NCBI GenBank assembly: GCA_900314165.1
Contig: OMUE01000227.1
Span: forward strand, 1-6,096
Direction: 5' to 3'
Length of the DNA: 6,096 nucleotides
Origin: an uncultured Acidaminococcus sp.
Lineage (GTDB): Bacteria; Bacillota_C; Negativicutes; Acidaminococcales; Acidaminococcaceae
The notes under the pieces were generated by a model. That model was not told the origin of the DNA. It worked only from the letters and a program-made list of their open reading frames with translations, and searched no databases. Below, piece by piece: positions 1 to 5,984 of the stretch (position 1 is the stretch's first letter; each line of letters starts with the position of its first letter). The position numbers were made by a program, and so were the translations under genes.

Positions 1-1
1 A

Positions 2-1879
2 CCCAGATTTCAAAGTTCAAAAGAGGTGCTGGATTGGCGGCAGGGTCTGCGGCTGTTCCGTTTCCTGCTGGGGATCTACCCCCGGCTGCTGCCCACCATC
101 CTGGTCCTGATCCTCATTAACGCCATACTGGTGTCCATTCCGGCCGTATTCATGCAAAAAGTGGTGGCGGTGCTGGAGGAGGCCTGGGCCCGGCAGCTGA
201 CCTGGCTGGAAGTGAAACCCGTCATTTTCCGGTACGTAGCCATCCTGCTGGGGCTGTACGTGGTGTCCCTGGTGGCCAATGTGGCCTACAACCAGCTCAT
301 TGCCTTCTTTAACCAGGGCTCCCTGGCCCAGATCCGGCAGCGCATGTTCGCCCATATGGAACGGCTGCCTATTGGCTTTTTCGACAGCCACCAGCGGGGA
401 GAACTCATGAGCAGCTACACCAACGACGTGGAATCCCTGCGGCAGCTGCTGAGCATGGCTTTTCCCCAGCTGTGCGTCACGGCCCTGTCCCTGACTACGC
501 TGATTGTGATCATGGTGTATTACAGCCTGTGGATGAGCCTGGTGGTAGTAGGGGGCTGCCTGTGGTCCGTGGTCATTACCCGCAGTGTGGGAGGCCGCAG
601 TGCCCGGTTTTTTATGGAGCAGCAGCATAGCCTGGCCAGCTGCGAAGGCTTTATGGAAGAGAGCATCCAGGGGGGCAAGGTCATCAAGGTGTTCCAGCAC
701 GAGCAGCTGACCCGGGAAGCTTTTGACCGGGAAAATCGGCAGCTGTTTGAGGCGTCCTATGCGGCCAACCGGTATTCCAATACCCTGATGCCCATTCTGA
801 ATAACGTGGGCTATCTGATCTATATCGTGGTGGCCTGCGCCGGCAGCCTGTTCCTGGAGTGGCAGGTGGCCAATGTGTCCCTGTCAGGCCTGCCTTTTTC
901 CTTGGCGGTCATCGTACCGTTTTTGGGTATGGCACGGCAGTTTTCCACCAACATCCAACAGATTTCTCCCCAGATTAATGCTATCGTCATGGCTATGGCG
1001 GGCACGAAACGGATCTTCGCCCTTTTGGCAGAGCAGCCGGAAGTGGATGAGGGCACTGTGTCCCTGGTGTGCCAGGCGGGCAGCGGTTGTCAGTACCGGT
1101 GGGCCTGGCATGAGGAGGGGGGGCAGGATGTACCGCTCCGGGGCCGGGTAGAGTTCCACCATGTGGATTTTGCCTATGATCCCGGCAAGCCCATTTTGCA
1201 TGATATTACCCTGACGGCGGAGCCGGGCCAGAAGATTGCCCTGGTCGGGGCCACAGGGGCCGGCAAGACCACCATTACGAATCTGTTGAACCGGTTTTAC
1301 GAGGTCACAAAGGGATCCGTGACCTATGACGGCATCCCCCTGCAGCACATCCGGAAAAGTGCCCTGCGGCAGAGCCTGGGCATCGTCCTGCAGGATACGG
1401 TGCTGTTTACGGGGACGGTGCTGGAGAACATTCGGTACGGCAGGCTGGAAGCTACGGAGGAGGAGTGCCGGCAGGCGGCCATTCTGGCCGGGGCCGACGA
1501 TTTCATCCGCCATTTGCCCCAGGGGTACCATACGGTGCTCCACGGGGCCGGCAGCAGCCTGAGCCAGGGCCAGTGCCAGCTATTGGCTATTGCCCGGGCC
1601 GCCGTGGCCAATCCGCCGGTGATGATCATGGACGAGGCCACGTCTTCTATCGATACCCGGACGGAGCAGATTGTCCAGAAGGGCATGGATGCCCTCATGG
1701 AGGGGCGGACGGTGTTCGTCATCGCCCATCGCCTGACCACCATCCGCAATGCGGACCAGATCCTGGTCATGGACCAGGGCCGCATCGTAGAGCAGGGCAG
1801 CCACGACAGCCTCATGGCAATGCATGGACGGTATTATGAGTTGTACAGCCGGATGGATGAGGAGATGCTGGAGGAATAA
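2..1879 (+). CDS. ABC exporter half-transporter (membrane domain fused to ATPase), probably 5'-partial
   Basis: This is a multidrug/lipid-type ABC exporter subunit in the inner membrane that uses ATP to drive export; the substrate cannot be told. Numbering from the GTG at 26 gives 617 residues. About six membrane segments lie near 21-43, 70-90, 145-165, 168-186, 258-278 and 287-305. The ATPase follows: A-loop Y384, Walker A GATGAGKTT (408-416, K414), Q-loop Q456, signature LSQGQ (512-516), Walker B MIMDE (catalytic E537), SSID D-loop and H568. Residues 336-370 form a spacer with a WAW motif, as seen in the second subunit of heterodimeric Firmicute exporters, so the partner gene is probably just upstream. 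The frame stays open to base 2 and the GTG at 26 has no properly spaced Shine-Dalgarno, so the true start probably lies outside the window. Function class is sure; start and substrate are not. Confidence 0.93.
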   Translation, partial: PRFQSSKEVLDWRQGLRLFRFLLGIYPRLLPTILVLILINAILVSIPAVFMQKVVAVLEEAWARQLTWLEVKPVIFRYVAILLGLYVVSLVANVAYNQLIAFFNQGSLAQIRQRMFAHMERLPIGFFDSHQRGELMSSYTNDVESLRQLLSMAFPQLCVTALSLTTLIVIMVYYSLWMSLVVVGGCLWSVVITRSVGGRSARFFMEQQHSLASCEGFMEESIQGGKVIKVFQHEQLTREAFDRENRQLFEASYAANRYSNTLMPILNNVGYLIYIVVACAGSLFLEWQVANVSLSGLPFSLAVIVPFLGMARQFSTNIQQISPQINAIVMAMAGTKRIFALLAEQPEVDEGTVSLVCQAGSGCQYRWAWHEEGGQDVPLRGRVEFHHVDFAYDPGKPILHDITLTAEPGQKIALVGATGAGKTTITNLLNRFYEVTKGSVTYDGIPLQHIRKSALRQSLGIVLQDTVLFTGTVLENIRYGRLEATEEECRQAAILAGADDFIRHLPQGYHTVLHGAGSSLSQGQCQLLAIARAAVANPPVMIMDEATSSIDTRTEQIVQKGMDALMEGRTVFVIAHRLTTIRNADQILVMDQGRIVEQGSHDSLMAMHGRYYELYSRMDEEMLEE

Positions 1880-1929
1880 GGCACAAGAGAAAAGGGAACG
1901 GTGAAAAGGGAAAAGAGGCGCTGCACGTC
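1880..1929. other. Purine-rich intergenic stretch after the ABC gene
   Basis: This short stretch is rich in A and G and contains repeated AAAAGGGAA-like words. No gene, T-tract terminator or promoter is evident. The first REP palindrome follows immediately and is the only stable hairpin downstream of the ABC gene. Confidence 0.4.
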
Positions 1930-1958
1930 GTAGGGGCGCATCGAGAGATGCGCCCACC
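1930..1958 (+). repeat. REP 1 (stem class A, loop GAGA)
   Basis: GTAG foot at 1930-1933, then a perfect 9-bp stem GGGCGCATC/GATGCGCCC (1934-1942 with 1947-1955), GAGA loop and ACC tail. No paired spacer lies upstream, so this looks like the right-hand end of a truncated composite unit. Linker 1956-1987 joins it to REP 2. Confidence 0.9.
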
Positions 1959-1984
1959 GAGGTTTCCTTATATAGCAAAGCCTT

Positions 1985-2013
1985 GATGGGTTCATCTAGC
2001 GATGAACCCCTAC
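1985..2013 (-). repeat. REP 2 (stem class B)
   Basis: Read on the - strand: GTAG foot (2013-2010), stem GGGTTCATC/GATGAACCC and loop GCTA. On the + strand the arms are 1988-1996 and 2001-2009. It pairs with REP 3 across the spacer 2014-2061. Confidence 0.9.
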
Positions 2014-2061
2014 GGATGCGAGTCGGATGTACGGTGTTTTAGAAAATGAATATTGAAAGTC

Positions 2062-2090
2062 GTAGGGGCGCATCGAGAGATGCGCCCACC
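2062..2090 (+). repeat. REP 3 (stem class A, loop GAGA), abutting the transposase stop
   Basis: GTAG at 2062-2065, arms 2066-2074 and 2079-2087, GAGA loop. It is identical to REP 1 through the palindrome and the following ACCGAGGTT. The last bases of that shared tail supply the stop codon of the transposase gene on the other strand, only 7 nt from the stem. Confidence 0.9.
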
Positions 2091-2094
2091 GAGG

Positions 2095-2562
2095 TTATTC
2101 TTCTATAAATTCCTTATCCATTGCCCATTTTCGGGGATTATTTTGGATATATTCCATAATCTCTAATTTATCCTGTTCCGTCCGCACAACGTGATCATAA
2201 AATCCTCTCTGCCAGAAAGATTTACCACATTGTAAGGTTATGAAACTTTTCATGTGGCTGATAAATCGGCTGAGAGATATTGCATGTGATTCATTACCAG
2301 GATTCCTGAAAATCAGAAAATGGATATGATTGGGCATAACGACATATTGTTGGATTTCTATACCGGGATAATGGTGACGGTATTCGTCGATTATGGAGAT
2401 AACGGTTGTGCCTATAGAAGAGGGGATCAATTTATCATCCCCAATGCTTCCGAAAAGACATTTTCTATTTTGCGTGCATAATGTAATGAAATATAATCCG
2501 GTATTCTCATAGGCAAAAGGGTGTAGGCGGATATTTTTGCGATTGGGAATGGTGTAATGCAT
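2095..2562 (-). CDS. REP-associated tyrosine transposase (RAYT; Y1/HUH single-strand endonuclease)
   Basis: The 155-residue protein belongs to the Y1_Tnp (IS200-like) nuclease family, RAYT branch. These enzymes cut and join single-stranded DNA at REP palindromes through a tyrosine and metal bound by an HUH pair. Visible motifs: an N-terminal RLHPFAYENTGLYFITLCT block with a following LFG; the HUH motif in MPNHIHFLI (H79, H81); the block FWQRGFYDHVVR with probable nucleophile Y122; and a C-terminal YIQNNPRKW, which is typical of RAYTs rather than classical IS200 TnpA. Length is normal and all catalytic residues are present, so it looks intact. ATG at 2562 is preceded by AAGGAG at a 7-nt gap. 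REP pairs flank it on both sides. The stretch 2101-2400 is 37% G+C (111/300 by hand count), far below the neighbours, which suggests foreign origin. Whether it still acts on these REPs is inferred. Confidence 0.93.
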   Translation of the reverse strand: MHYTIPNRKNIRLHPFAYENTGLYFITLCTQNRKCLFGSIGDDKLIPSSIGTTVISIIDEYRHHYPGIEIQQYVVMPNHIHFLIFRNPGNESHAISLSRFISHMKSFITLQCGKSFWQRGFYDHVVRTEQDKLEIMEYIQNNPRKWAMDKEFIEE

Positions 2563-2569
2563 AGAGGAA

Positions 2570-2575
2570 CTCCTT
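2570..2575 (-). promoter_or_regulatory. Ribosome binding site of the transposase gene
   Basis: AAGGAG on the - strand, 7 nt before the ATG at 2562. It fixes that start. A TCCTT trace of the same site also appears in the linker at 1966-1970, which lacks the gene. Confidence 0.75.
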
Positions 2576-2591
2576 GGGATGGAATAGCTTT

Positions 2592-2620
2592 GGTGGGCTT
2601 ATCTGACGATAAGCCCCTAC
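2592..2620 (-). repeat. REP 4 (stem class C)
   Basis: Read on the - strand: GTAG foot (2620-2617), stem GGGCTTATC/GATAAGCCC and loop GTCA. The + strand arms are 2595-2603 and 2608-2616. It is the only class C stem in the window, lies about 30 bp upstream of the transposase start, and pairs with REP 5 across spacer 2621-2668. Confidence 0.9.
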
Positions 2621-2668
2621 GGAAGCGTGTTGTACGGATGGTATTTTGAAAAATGTACATGGAAACTC

Positions 2669-2697
2669 GTAGGGGCGCATCGAGAGATGCGCCCACA
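2669..2697 (+). repeat. REP 5 (stem class A, loop GAGA)
   Basis: GTAG 2669-2672, arms 2673-2681 and 2686-2694, GAGA loop. The tail is ACA instead of ACC, a departure from the other copies. Linker 2695-2725 follows. Confidence 0.9.
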
Positions 2698-2722
2698 AAG
2701 GGCTTTTGGAATGAGCAAGCCA

Positions 2723-2751
2723 GGTGGGTTCATCTAGCGATGAACCCCTAC
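2723..2751 (-). repeat. REP 6 (stem class B)
   Basis: GTAG foot on the - strand (2751-2748), arms 2726-2734 and 2739-2747, loop GCTA as in REP 2. It pairs with REP 7 across spacer 2752-2799, which closely matches the spacer of the REP 2/3 pair. Confidence 0.9.
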
Positions 2752-2799
2752 GGATGAGAGTCGTACGTATGGTGTTTTGGAAAATGAATATTGAAAGTC

Positions 2800-2827
2800 G
2801 TAGGGGCGCATCAAAGATGCGCCCACC
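2800..2827 (+). repeat. REP 7 (stem class A, AAA triloop variant)
   Basis: GTAG 2800-2803, arms 2804-2812 and 2816-2824. The loop is AAA, one base shorter than the GAGA loop of other + strand copies, while the stem remains perfect. It lies about 20 bp beyond the stop codon of the aminopeptidase gene and could protect the 3' end of that mRNA. Confidence 0.88.
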
Positions 2828-2844
2828 AGGAGTCGTGCAAGATC

Positions 2845-4125
2845 TCACCCAAAGAACACCGTAATCAGCTTTTCCAATGCTTCCTGATCCTTATAGCCCA
2901 TGGTCTCTCTGGCCGAATGCATGGCCAAGAGTGGCACGCCGATGTCCATGGTCCGGATAGGCGTCAGGGCCGAGGCCATGGAGCCCAGGGTGGAGCCTCC
3001 CCGGATATCGCTGCGGTTCACGAACAGCTGGCAGGGAATCCCGTTAGCCTCACACAGCCCCTTCACGATGGCCACGGCCTCTGCATCCCCGGCATAGCTC
3101 TGGGTGGATGCCTGTTTCAACACCAGGCCCCCGTTCAGCACGGGCTGGTTCGTAATGTCGCACTTATCCACGTAATTGGGATGGAGCCCATGGGCCACGT
3201 CCACGCTGAGCATGAACCCTTTGGCCAGATCCTGGTACAGCTGTTCCTGGGTGAGTCCCAGGCAGCCATAGACCCGCTGCAGCAGCTGGTCCAGCACTAG
3301 GGAGTCCGCCCCCTGCTTCGTGTTGCTGCCTACTTCTTCGTTGTCAAAAAGTGCCGCTACCCGCAGGCCTTCGCTGCATTCTCCATTGATGAGTCCCTTC
3401 AGGCAGCCTACGACGCTGGTCAGGTTGTCCAGCCGGCCGCTGGAAATAAATTCTTCGTTAAGGCCCAGGGTGCAGCCCTGTTCCACCGGATAGGTGGACA
3501 GCTCGAAGGACAGGATGTCCTCGGCCTTGCAGCCCAGTTCCCTGGCCAGGAATTTCTGGAAGAACTGTTTGTCCGGCTTTTCTTTATCTACCAGTGTGGC
3601 CAGAGGCAGCACGTCCTTTTGTTTGTTCCATTTATAGCCGTCGTTTACTTCCCGGTTCATATGGATGGCCAGGTTGGCGATGGTCAGCAGGGGCCGCTTG
3701 AAATCCACAAAATGGGTGGCCGGCGCAAAAGGATCCGCCGTCCGGGTCACTACCTTGCCTGCCAGGGACAGGGGACGGTCCAGCCAGGTGCTGACGATCA
3801 TGCCGCCGTAGCCTTCTACATTCAGCGTACCGTAGCCGTGGCCTGTGACCTCCGGTGCCGGCTTGATGCGGAAGCAGGGGAAATCCGTGTGAGCCGCGGC
3901 CATGCGCAGGCCACGGCTGCCCTTTTGGCCCGTCCGGAACGCCAGCAGGCAGGAGTCGAACACGGTGACATAGTACTTTCCTTCCGGCGCCAAAGACCAG
4001 TCAGCTCCCAGGTCCAGGGACTGGAATCCCTCTTGGTCCAACAAATGTTTTGCTGTAAGGACTGTGTGATACGGTGATGTACTTTGTTCAATAAACTGCA
4101 GCAATTCTTTTGTAATCTGTTCCAT
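2845..4125 (-). CDS. apeB: M18 family aspartyl aminopeptidase
   Basis: A cytoplasmic dinuclear zinc aminopeptidase that removes N-terminal residues from peptides; the M18 family usually prefers Asp and Glu. The 426 residues span the whole family fold with no signal peptide. Metal ligands and catalytic residues are recognisable: H79 in AAHTDFP, bridging D233 in SGRLDNL, general base E263 with ligand E264 in FDNEEVGS, D309 in SVDVAHGLHP, and H403 in LAMHSARE near the C-terminus. A conserved YKWN lies at 164-167. The ATG at 4125 has AGGAGG 7 nt upstream. It is divergent from the amino acid permease, so the two may share control and serve peptide and amino acid breakdown (inference). Its 3' end faces the REP island, with no T-tract terminator seen. 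The symbol follows the usual name for bacterial M18 enzymes; the exact substrate is not shown. Confidence 0.95.
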   Translation of the reverse strand: MEQITKELLQFIEQSTSPYHTVLTAKHLLDQEGFQSLDLGADWSLAPEGKYYVTVFDSCLLAFRTGQKGSRGLRMAAAHTDFPCFRIKPAPEVTGHGYGTLNVEGYGGMIVSTWLDRPLSLAGKVVTRTADPFAPATHFVDFKRPLLTIANLAIHMNREVNDGYKWNKQKDVLPLATLVDKEKPDKQFFQKFLARELGCKAEDILSFELSTYPVEQGCTLGLNEEFISSGRLDNLTSVVGCLKGLINGECSEGLRVAALFDNEEVGSNTKQGADSLVLDQLLQRVYGCLGLTQEQLYQDLAKGFMLSVDVAHGLHPNYVDKCDITNQPVLNGGLVLKQASTQSYAGDAEAVAIVKGLCEANGIPCQLFVNRSDIRGGSTLGSMASALTPIRTMDIGVPLLAMHSARETMGYKDQEALEKLITVFFG

Positions 4126-4132
4126 GATGTTT

Positions 4133-4138
4133 CCTCCT
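4133..4138 (-). promoter_or_regulatory. Ribosome binding site of the M18 gene
   Basis: AGGAGG on the - strand with a 7-nt gap to the ATG at 4125. This is a strong match and decides the start. Confidence 0.85.
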
Positions 4139-4153
4139 AGTGTGCACTATGTG

Positions 4154-4188
4154 AGTACACTGAATTTTTACTACCTTTTTAGTGTACT
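4154..4188. promoter_or_regulatory. Candidate operator: inverted repeat AGTACACT / AGTGTACT
   Basis: Arms at 4154-4161 and 4181-4188 are exact reverse complements, separated by 19 nt. A related AGTGTGCACT lies at 4139-4148 and another GTACAC at 4277-4282. The arms bracket a weak - strand promoter guess for the M18 gene (TTGCGT at 4194-4189, TAAAAA at 4170-4165, 18-nt spacer). A repressor or activator site for the divergent pair would fit, but no regulator is encoded here and the family cannot be named. Confidence 0.4.
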
Positions 4189-4234
4189 ACGCAATTAATT
4201 AGGAATCAAGCGCTTTTTCGTCAACTTTTTGCAC

Positions 4235-4263
4235 TTTTCAAGCAAGTGACTCTATGGTAAAAT
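4235..4263 (+). promoter_or_regulatory. Probable promoter of the permease gene
   Basis: An extended -10 element TGGTAAAAT (4255-4263, with TAAAAT as hexamer) lies 17 nt after a weak -35 TTTTCA (4235-4240). The predicted start of transcription is near 4270, giving a leader of about 37 nt. An alternative reading uses TTGCAC at 4229-4234 with TATGGT at 4253-4258. Confidence 0.5.
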
Positions 4264-4270
4264 ATCCACA

Positions 4271-4282
4271 TACAATGTACAC
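4271..4282 (+). repeat. 12-nt element, exact inverse of one after the permease gene
   Basis: TACAATGTACAC here is the exact reverse complement of 5789-5800. It lies at the predicted 5' end of the permease mRNA and contains a GTACAC box like those of the candidate operator. Confidence 0.35.
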
Positions 4283-4290
4283 ATCACACT

Positions 4291-4298
4291 AAGGAGGT
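4291..4298 (+). promoter_or_regulatory. Ribosome binding site selecting a TTG start
   Basis: AAGGAGGT lies 8 nt before the TTG at 4307. The next in-frame ATG is codon 21 and has no such site, so the TTG is taken as the start. A TTG start may lower translation efficiency despite the strong site. Confidence 0.85.
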
Positions 4299-4306
4299 CA
4301 TTACAA

Positions 4307-5770
4307 TTGAGCAGCAATCAAACCAATGGCAGCAACAAAGTCCTGTCCTGGCAGGCCCTGGCCCTTATGTCCTTTACATCCGTATGGGGCTTCGGCAACA
4401 TCGTCAACGGCTATGCCAATCAGGGACTAAAAGCAGTTGTTTCCTGGATCCTCATGTTCTCCCTTTACTTCATCCCTTATGTATTGATGGTAGGCGAAAT
4501 GGGCTCCACGTTTAAGGACAGCCAGGGCGGCGTGTCCTCCTGGATCCGTTCTACCACCGGTACCCGGCTGGCCTACTTTGCCGGCTGGACGTACTGGATC
4601 GTCCATATGCCCTATCTGGCCCAAAAGCCTCAAAATATCCTCATCGCCCTGGGCTGGGCTGTGCTGGGCAACGGCACCCTGACGAAGATGATGACTCCCA
4701 TGGTCCTCCAGAGTCTGGCCCTTATCCTGTTTTTCTTCTTCCTGTGGTATGCCTCCCGGGGTGTCACAGCCCTGAAGCGTATCGGTGCTCTGGCCGGTTC
4801 CAGCATGTTCATCATGTCCCTGCTGTACATCCTGCTGGCTTTGGCAGCGCCCCACCTGACCACGGCTAAAACCTTTACCTATTCCCTGAACTGGGATACC
4901 CTTATGCCCACGTTCAATTTTGATTATATGACCACCCTCGGCATCCTGGTCTTTGCCGTGGGCGGCTGCGAACGGTTGTCCCCTTATGTAAACAACCTGC
5001 AGAAACCGTCTTCTGAATTTCCGAAATCCATGATCTTCATGGCCGGCATGGTGGCTGTAACAGCCCTTCTGGGCACGTTCGCCATGGGGCTCATGTTCGA
5101 TCCTACAAATATTCCCAAAGACCTGATGATGAACGGTGCCTACTACAGCTTTGCCAAATTAGGGCAGTATTACGGCATCGGCAATACGTTCGTGACCATC
5201 TATGCCATCTGCAATATGCTGGGCCAGGCTGCTACCCTGGCCATGTCCATCGATGCGCCCATCAAGATCCTGCTGGCCGACGTGGATCCTCAGTTCGTGC
5301 CGCCCTCTTTTGCCCGCATGAACAGCCGGGGCATCCCCGTCAACGGCTACAAGCTGACGGCTGTCCTGGTGTCCATCCTGATCCTGGTGCCGGCTCTGGG
5401 CATCGGGGATATGACGAGCCTGTTTAACTGGCTGCTGCGGCTGAATGCCGTGTGCATGCCTCTCCGGTACCTGTGGGTGTTCTTTGCCTACATGATGCTG
5501 AAGAAACAGGCGGAGAAATTCACCTCTCCCTATCATTTTGTGAAGAGCAGGGGACTGGGCATGTTCGCCGGTCTGTGGTGCTTCTGCTTCACAGCCTTTG
5601 CCTGCCTCATGGGCATGTATCCTAAAGGCATAGAAGCCTATACCAGCGGCTGGTATTTCCAGCTGGCCATGAACATCATTACCCCGCTGGTTCTCATCGG
5701 CATCGGCTTCATCCTGCCCACCATCGCCAAAAAAGAACGGGAAACCGCATTAGAAGAAAGCGAACTTTGA
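4307..5770 (+). CDS. APC-superfamily amino acid permease (12 membrane helices)
   Basis: A 487-residue inner membrane transporter of the amino acid-polyamine-organocation superfamily, close in style to the YjeM and glutamate/GABA antiporter-like branch. Twelve hydrophobic segments are visible near 15-38, 44-65, 88-118, 131-149, 157-181, 207-225, 241-263, 291-312, 347-366, 370-397, 415-437 and 447-473. The broken first helix carries VWGFGNIVNGY, matching the substrate-binding glycine region of the superfamily. EMGSTFKDSQGG after helix 2 and GGCERLSPY in helix 6 are further family landmarks. The soluble tail is short and charged. It begins with TTG at 4307, supported by AAGGAGGT, and is followed by a strong hairpin. 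The divergent M18 peptidase suggests a role with acidic or other amino acids, but the substrate and the mode (symport or exchange) cannot be read from sequence. Confidence 0.93.
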   Translation: MSSNQTNGSNKVLSWQALALMSFTSVWGFGNIVNGYANQGLKAVVSWILMFSLYFIPYVLMVGEMGSTFKDSQGGVSSWIRSTTGTRLAYFAGWTYWIVHMPYLAQKPQNILIALGWAVLGNGTLTKMMTPMVLQSLALILFFFFLWYASRGVTALKRIGALAGSSMFIMSLLYILLALAAPHLTTAKTFTYSLNWDTLMPTFNFDYMTTLGILVFAVGGCERLSPYVNNLQKPSSEFPKSMIFMAGMVAVTALLGTFAMGLMFDPTNIPKDLMMNGAYYSFAKLGQYYGIGNTFVTIYAICNMLGQAATLAMSIDAPIKILLADVDPQFVPPSFARMNSRGIPVNGYKLTAVLVSILILVPALGIGDMTSLFNWLLRLNAVCMPLRYLWVFFAYMMLKKQAEKFTSPYHFVKSRGLGMFAGLWCFCFTAFACLMGMYPKGIEAYTSGWYFQLAMNIITPLVLIGIGFILPTIAKKERETALEESEL

Positions 5771-5788
5771 TATTAAAAGCTGTAGTTT

Positions 5789-5800
5789 GTGTACATTGTA
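5789..5800 (+). repeat. 12-nt inverse partner of the permease leader element
   Basis: GTGTACATTGTA, 18 nt beyond the permease stop, exactly complements 4271-4282. It is placed before the terminator-like hairpin and so would be in the same transcript. Confidence 0.35.
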
Positions 5801-5805
5801 AAATC

Positions 5806-5838
5806 CGGGACTGGTGCAACACCTTTGCACCAGTCCCG
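5806..5838 (+). terminator. Intrinsic terminator-like hairpin after the permease
   Basis: A perfect 14-bp stem (5806-5819 with 5825-5838) closes a 5-nt CACCT loop. The downstream strand reads TTGTCT, a weak T tract. On the opposite strand the hairpin is followed by GATTTT, so it may work in both directions and insulate the permease from the REP array. It differs in sequence and size from the REPs. Confidence 0.75.
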
Positions 5839-5854
5839 TTGTCTAAGAAGCCTC

Positions 5855-5883
5855 GGTGGGCGCATCATACGATGCGCCCCTAC
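5855..5883 (-). repeat. REP 8 (stem class A, loop GTAT)
   Basis: GTAG foot on the - strand (5883-5880); arms 5858-5866 and 5871-5879. The stem is the same as REPs 1, 3, 5 and 7 but with a different loop. Confidence 0.9.
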
Positions 5884-5930
5884 GGATTTCAATGTACATT
5901 TACAAAACACTAAACAACCGACACGCATCC

Positions 5931-5959
5931 GTAGGGGTTCATCGAGAGATGAACCCACC
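5931..5959 (+). repeat. REP 9 (stem class B, loop GAGA)
   Basis: GTAG 5931-5934, arms 5935-5943 and 5948-5956. It has the class B stem of REPs 2 and 6 but carries the GAGA loop that near the transposase is found only on class A. Confidence 0.9.
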
Positions 5960-5984
5960 AGGTTTGTTTATGCAAGGAACTCCC

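Noticed and set aside
26..28. GTG at 26 as the true start of the ABC gene
   Set aside because: The frame is open back to base 2, and the only purine-rich stretch touches the GTG without proper spacing, so an upstream start outside the window is more likely.
1934..1955. REP hairpins as intrinsic terminators
   Set aside because: No T tract follows any REP on either strand, and they occur in multicopy pairs with a GTAG foot; mRNA stabilisation or nuclease recognition fits better.
884..1978. Long antisense frames across the ABC gene
   Set aside because: The + strand frame carries all ABC motifs; the antisense products show no recognisable domain and are rich in His, Gln, Gly and Pro as expected for shadows.
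2095..2562. A classical IS200/IS605 insertion sequence
   Set aside because: No TnpB or IS-end hairpins of that type are seen; the C-terminal NNPRKW block and flanking GTAG REPs point to a RAYT instead.
1929..2830. Regularly spaced repeats as a possible CRISPR array
   Set aside because: The repeats alternate in orientation, the intervening segments are homologous rather than unique, and no cas gene is present.
2427..2848. Open frames on the - strand overlapping the transposase start and REPs 4-7
   Set aside because: They lie out of frame with the RAYT or run through repeats, and contain the same REP-derived peptide strings.
2791..3300. 169-codon open frame on the + strand, antisense to the peptidase gene
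   Set aside because: It is the complement of a clearly conserved M18 coding region; high G+C genes often leave open antisense frames.
4126..4306. Riboswitch or tRNA-like structure in the divergent intergenic region
   Set aside because: The predicted leaders are only a few dozen bases and no conserved riboswitch core or cloverleaf could be found by eye.
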